Assembly (NCBI GenBank): GCA_000168735.1
Contig: AASF01002124.1
Coordinates: forward strand, 1-5,068
DNA length: 5,068 nucleotides
Direction: 5' to 3'
DNA from: Candidatus Endoriftia persephone str. Hot96_1+Hot96_2
Lineage (GTDB): Bacteria > Pseudomonadota > Gammaproteobacteria > Chromatiales > Chromatiaceae
Made by a program: the position numbers and the translations under genes. This document shows, one piece after another, positions 1-5,068 of this stretch. Below the pieces are notes generated by a model. That model was not told the DNA's origin and did no database searches. It saw only the letters and a program-made list of their open reading frames with translations. The stretch's first letter is position 1. Every line of letters starts with the position of its first letter.

Positions 1-4
1 GATC
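1..4. other. GATC at the left edge, likely cloning junction
   Basis: The window begins exactly at GATC, the Sau3AI/MboI recognition sequence, cutting glgB near its start. With the matching GATC at the right edge and many uncut internal GATC sites, this looks like a partial-digest clone boundary rather than a biological junction. Confidence 0.7.
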
Positions 5-2199
5 AAGGCCACTGTTGCTGAACCCCTGCAACGTATTATCGAGGCGCGTCACCACGACCCTTTTGAGGTGCTTGGGCGACATCTCACAGGCAAAAAAGTC
101 GAGGTCACCGTGTTTCTGCCTCGCGCCAGGAAGGTGACCCTGAGTGACATTGATGAGCCCCTGGAAAGAATCGAAGGCACCGACCTGTTTCGCGGCAAAT
201 TCAAGGCCACCAAACTCCCCGAACGCTACCAGCTCGAATGGTTTGATGAACAGGGCGCACGCCATCAGCAATACGAGCCCTACTGCTTTACCCCACAGCT
301 GCCGGACTTCGACCTGCATCTGTTCGGCGAGGGACGCCACCGGCACGCCTACCGGTTTCTGGGCGCCCATCCGTGGCAGGCGGACGGCATCGACGGCGTG
401 CTCTTCTCCGTCTGGGCCCCCATCGCGCAACGGGTCTCGGTGGTCGGCGACTTCAACCAGTGGGACGGCCGCACCCATTCGATGCGGGTACGCGGCAGCA
501 CTGGTATCTGGGAGCTGTTCATCCCCGGCATCGGCAGTGGCCACTTCTACAAAGTTCGAGATCCGCACCCACTCCGGAGAGATCAGCCTGCGCAGCGACC
601 CCTACGGCAACGCCTTCCAGCTGCGACCGGAGAGCGCAGGCATCATCTGCGCTGAAACCTATCAGTGGCAGGACCAGGGCTGGCTGGAATCACGCCGCAG
701 CTTCGACTGGCAACACCAGCCGATGTCGGTCTATGAGGTCCATCTCGGCTCCTGGGCAGCGCGATGAAAACGGCGATTTCCTCAACTATCGGGAGCTGGC
801 CCATCGCCTCTGCGACTACGTTCAACAGACTGGCTTCACCCACATCGAGCTGCTGCCGATCACCGAGCACCCGCTGGATGCCTCCTGGGGCTACCAGACC
901 ACCGGCTACTTCGCCCCCACCAGCCGCTTCGGCAGCCCCGACGACTTCCGCTACTTCGTCGACCATCTGCACCAGCACGGCATTGGCGTGATCCTCGACT
1001 GGGTGCCAGCACCACTTCCCGCGGGATCGTCACGCACTGGCGCGCTTCGACGGTTCGGCGCTCTACGAGCATGAAGACCCACGTCAGGGTGAGCATCAGG
1101 ACTGGGGCACCCTGATCTTTAATTTTGGCCGCAACGAGGTACGCAACTTCCTCATCTCCAGCGCCGTCTACTGGCTGGAAGAGTTCCACATCGACGGGCT
1201 GCGAGTCGATGCGGTGGCCTCCATGCTCTACCTCGACTACTCACGCGAAGCAGGCGACTGGATCCCCAACAAACATGGCGGCCGGGAGAACCTGGAGGCA
1301 GTCGATTTCCTGCACGAACTCAACAGTGTCACCCATGAACTCCACCCCGGCAGCCTGATGATCGCCGAAGAGTCCACCGCCTGGCCGCAAGTGTCACGCC
1401 CTACCTGGCTCGGTGGGCTCGGATTCAGCATGAAGTGGAACATGGGCTGGATGCACGACAGCCTCTCCTACATGTCGAAGGATCCGGTCTACCGCCACTA
1501 CCACCACGACCTGCTCACCTTCGGCCTGCTCTACAGCTTCACCGAGAACTTCATGCTGCCCTTCTCCCACGACGAGGTGGTGCACGGCAAGGGCTCGATG
1601 ATCAACAAGATGCCGGGGGATGAGTGGCGTCGCTTTGCCAGCCTGGCGGCGAGCTCTACACCATACAGTGTTCACCTACCCCGGGTAAGAAGCTCGCTCT
1701 TCATGGGGCAACGAGTTCGGCCAGATCAACGAATGGAATGAGGCCAGCAGTCTCGACTGGGTGCTCACCGGACACCCACTTCCACGGCGGAGCTGCGTCA
1801 GCTTGGTGGGCGATCTCAACCGAGTTCTACCGGGGAAACAAGCCTGCGGCTACATTCAAGCTTCGGAATTTCGAAGTTCGAGCGGGATTTGAGTGGATCG
1901 ACTGCCACGACAAGCTCCCAGTCGGTACTCAGACTATCTGTGCAAGGGGCACGGATGGCAGCCAGCTCGTGGTGATCCTCAACTTCACCCCGGTGCCACG
2001 GGAGAACTACCGCATCGGCCTGCCGCAAGCCGGCAGCTACCGCGAGATCCTCAATTCAGACTCCAAATTCTACGCCGGCAGCAACCTCGGCAACGACGGG
2101 CAGATTCAGGCGGAACAACTACCCTGGATGAACCAGCCCCACTCCACAGTGCTGCGGCTGCCACCGCTCGGGGCCATTGTGCTGAAGCCGGAAGGTTAA
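2..2199 (+). CDS. glgB: 1,4-alpha-glucan (glycogen) branching enzyme GlgB, 5'-incomplete, frame broken many times
   Basis: GlgB cuts alpha-1,4-glucan chains and re-attaches them as alpha-1,6 branches on cytoplasmic glycogen. The frame is open from base 2 with no start codon, so the gene begins just left of the window; the motif DPFEVLG falls at residue 19 (about 20 in E. coli), so only a few residues are missing. In order one sees the N1 domain, a CBM48 domain (GVLFSVWAP to IWELFIPG, about residues 132-180), then the GH13 barrel: [23 protein letters not shown] with the nucleophile Asp at 1208-1210, AEES with the acid/base Glu at 1367-1369, and SHDEVVHGK with Asp at 1571-1573. After correction these are residues 402, 455 and 523, against 405, 458 and 526 in E. 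coli. The C-terminal beta domain ends with [13 protein letters not shown] and TAA at 2197-2199. The frame runs 2, 3 (from 555), 1 (from 757), 2 (from 1013), then shifts repeatedly between about 1635 and 1960, and ends in frame 1. Corrected length is near 726 residues, normal for the family. The identity is very secure; whether the breaks are real is doubtful. Confidence 0.96.
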
Positions 2200-2256
2200 G
2201 AAGCCTCTGAACGAATCGTAGACACCACGCCTGCGCAGCGCTTGGTCAGGGCTCTC

Positions 2257-2271
2257 GCGGCGAGGCGCCGC
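2257..2271. terminator. GC-rich hairpin between convergent glgB and pgi, possible terminator
   Basis: In the 89-base gap between the two facing stop codons (2200-2288), GCGGCG at 2257-2262 pairs perfectly with CGCCGC at 2266-2271 across a three-base loop AGG. The position suits a shared terminator. However, no T-run follows on either strand (CACCCCCTT follows on the + strand), so it is not a canonical intrinsic terminator. Short GC hairpins also arise by chance in GC-rich DNA. I see no gene or other signal in the rest of this gap. Confidence 0.25.
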
Positions 2272-2288
2272 CACCCCCTTCGCAAGAT

Positions 2289-3965
<1,677 letters not shown>

Positions 3966-4256
3966 GATCCGGATTATTGCTTGTTGTGAGTCTACTACGG
4001 GTTCTGGTGTGGCATCCGCCCAGCGGAGCGCTGATCATTTCAGTGGCAGCACAGCCTGTGATGCGGGAGATAAACCAGAAATTCTCCAACGATTTTAGTT
4101 GTTCACAAATGGTAAAGAAGAAGCCTCCAGCTATTCAAGCAACCAGAGGAAAATAATCGAGGTTTTTTGCTGTCATCCCTGCATTGCTTTGATTTAGAAT
4201 TCCAGCAACAGGGAAACTGAAGCAGAATCCACGCCCGTGGCGATATATCGAGACCG
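3966..4256. promoter_or_regulatory. divergent pgi/glgA intergenic region, presumed promoters
   Basis: These 291 bases separate the divergent starts of pgi (- strand) and glgA (+ strand), so both promoters should lie here; that is inference from position. The stretch from about 4080 to 4200 is clearly more AT-rich than the genes. On the + strand TAGAAT at 4195-4200 resembles a sigma-70 -10 box (five of six), but the nearest -35-like hexamer, TTGCTG at 4167-4172, is 22 bases away, which is too far. No convincing promoter was found for pgi. A small hairpin, CAGCG-GAG-CGCTG, lies at 4021-4033. Neither start codon has a strong Shine-Dalgarno: glgA has only GAGA at 4250-4253, three bases before ATG. 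I see no open frame or RNA gene in the gap. Confidence 0.45.
4241..4250. repeat. 10-bp perfect palindrome just upstream of glgA
   Basis: CGATATATCG is a perfect palindrome ending six bases before the glgA ATG and covering the place where a ribosome site would normally lie. It could be an operator or a hairpin that masks translation initiation. A 10-bp palindrome is expected several times by chance in 5 kb, so only the position makes it notable. Confidence 0.25.
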
Positions 4257-5068
4257 ATGGCTGAAGTAACCAAACAGAACACCGCCCCCCCCCTCAACAT
4301 CCTATTTGTTGTCAGTGAGGCGGTGCCACTGATCAAAACCGGCGGTCTAGCCGATGTCGCCGGCAGCCTGCCGGCTGCCCTGCGCAGCCTGGGACATGAC
4401 TGCCGTCTGGTGCTACCCGCCTTCCCGGAGGCGCTGCGCCACACGCAACAGATCGAGACCATCAGCCAACTGCGACTGTTTGGCTACAACGAACCGGTCA
4501 ATCTGCTCTACGGGCACCTGCGGCGAGCATCAGATCCCGGTCTATCTGGTGGATGCACCGCACTTCTTCAACCGCGAAGGCAACCCCTACCTCGCACCGA
4601 CAGGCGATACCTGGGCCGACAATGCCGACCGCTTTGCGCTGTTCTGCCCGCGCCGCGGTTGAGATCGCCGTCGACCGGGCCGGCGGCAACTGGCGACCAG
4701 ATGCTGGTGCATGCCCACGACTGGCAGGCAGGTCTAGTACCGGCGCTGCTCTCGGTCGAAACCAATCGCCCTGCCAGCGTCTTCACCATCCACAATCTAG
4801 CCTACCAGGGTCTGTTCGACCAAGAGACATTCCAGCGGCTTGGACTACCGAAGAGCTTCTGGTCCCCCGAAGGATTAGAGTTTTACTGGCAGCTCTCATT
4901 CATCAAGGGTGGCATTGCCTACGCCGACCGAATCACCACCGTCAGCCCCACCTATTCACCAGGAGATCCAGACCCCGGAGTACGGTTACGGGCTGGAGGG
5001 GCTGCTGCAGCACCGCCGCCACCACTTCAGCGGCATTCTCAACGGCATCGACTACCACGCTTGGGATC
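4257..5068 (+). CDS. glgA: glycogen synthase GlgA (ADP-glucose type), N-terminal half, 3'-truncated, frame broken four times
   Basis: GlgA (GT5 family) transfers glucose from ADP-glucose to the growing alpha-1,4-glucan chain in the cytoplasm. The ATG at 4257-4259 is the only ATG after an in-frame TGA at 4218-4220, which fixes the start. A 12-residue leader rich in polar residues and proline precedes the usual beginning NILFVVSEAVPLIKTGGLADV; Lys27 is the ADP-glucose-binding Lys of the KTGGLADV motif. Further family motifs are HAHDWQAGL (4710-4736), FTIHNLAYQGLF, SFIKGGIAYADRITTVSPTY, QTPEYGYGLEGLL and GILNGIDYHAWD at the right edge. The frame gains one base somewhere in 4515-4524, then at 4648, 4703 and 4959 (frames 3, 1, 2, 3, 1). 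Without these extra bases about 269 residues read through, a little over half of a normal enzyme of about 480. The C-terminal GT-B domain and its catalytic Glu lie beyond the window. The gene diverges from pgi. Confidence 0.95.
   Translation, partial: MAEVTKQNTAPPLNILFVVSEAVPLIKTGGLADVAGSLPAALRSLGHDCRLVLPAFPEALRHTQQIETISQLRLFGYNEPVNLLYGHLRRASDPGLSGGCTALLQPRRQPLPRTDRRYLGRQCRPLCAVLPAPRLRSPSTGPAATGDQMLVHAHDWQAGLVPALLSVETNRPASVFTIHNLAYQGLFDQETFQRLGLPKSFWSPEGLEFYWQLSFIKGGIAYADRITTVSPTYSPGDPDPGVRLRAGGAAAAPPPPLQRHSQRHRLPRLG
4285..4293 (+). repeat. C9 homopolymer tract in the 5' end of glgA
   Basis: Nine consecutive C bases encode part of Ala-Pro-Pro-Leu (codons 10-13). The frame is correct across the tract as given, since the family N-terminus NILFVVSE follows directly. 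Such tracts are prone to replication slippage and to miscalling; one base gained or lost here would abolish GlgA. Confidence 0.9.
5065..5068. other. GATC at the right edge, likely cloning junction
   Basis: The window ends exactly with GATC in the middle of glgA, inside the codons for Trp-Asp of the NGIDYHAWD motif. It pairs with the GATC at the left edge as the other end of a probable Sau3AI/MboI insert. Confidence 0.7.

Noticed and set aside
2..2199. Several overlapping short genes in different frames in place of one glgB
   Set aside because: Each open segment carries the next block of the same GlgB protein, and the out-of-frame tails match nothing in the family. One broken gene explains them all.

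Overview
The window holds three recognisable carbohydrate-storage genes and little else: glgB (glycogen branching enzyme, + strand, about 2-2199), pgi (glucose-6-phosphate isomerase, - strand, 3965-2289) and the first half of glgA (glycogen synthase, + strand, from 4257 to the right edge). The base composition is GC-rich with G/C-ending codons. GlgB has the N-terminal extra domain, and PGI is of the long E. coli type. Together these suggest a proteobacterium, most likely a gammaproteobacterium; no genus can be named from the sequence alone.

Layout: glgB enters from the left edge, lacking only its start codon and a few residues, and stops at 2199. An 89-base convergent gap (2200-2288) with one short GC hairpin separates it from pgi. 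A divergent gap of 291 bases (3966-4256), more AT-rich than the genes, lies between pgi and glgA and should hold both promoters. The genes fit one pathway: Pgi interconverts fructose-6-P and glucose-6-P at the entry to glucose storage, GlgA elongates alpha-1,4-glucan from ADP-glucose, and GlgB adds alpha-1,6 branches. glgC (ADP-glucose pyrophosphorylase) and pgm are not in the window.

The striking property is that none of the three genes reads as one open frame. Each is broken repeatedly, yet the next frame always resumes at the next expected family residue. Every break I could resolve is an extra base, about 36 in total; I found none needing a deletion. Removing them restores whole-codon lengths and puts catalytic residues at almost E. 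coli numbering. There is also one in-frame TAG in pgi. All three pathway genes being hit the same way, with protein motifs kept, points to base-calling errors in old or low-quality sequence rather than to pseudogenes or a recoding system. The window begins and ends with GATC, as expected for the insert of a Sau3AI/MboI-type partial-digest clone. I see no undescribed biological system here. Family comparisons come from memory of E. coli GlgB, Pgi and GlgA; no alignment was run.
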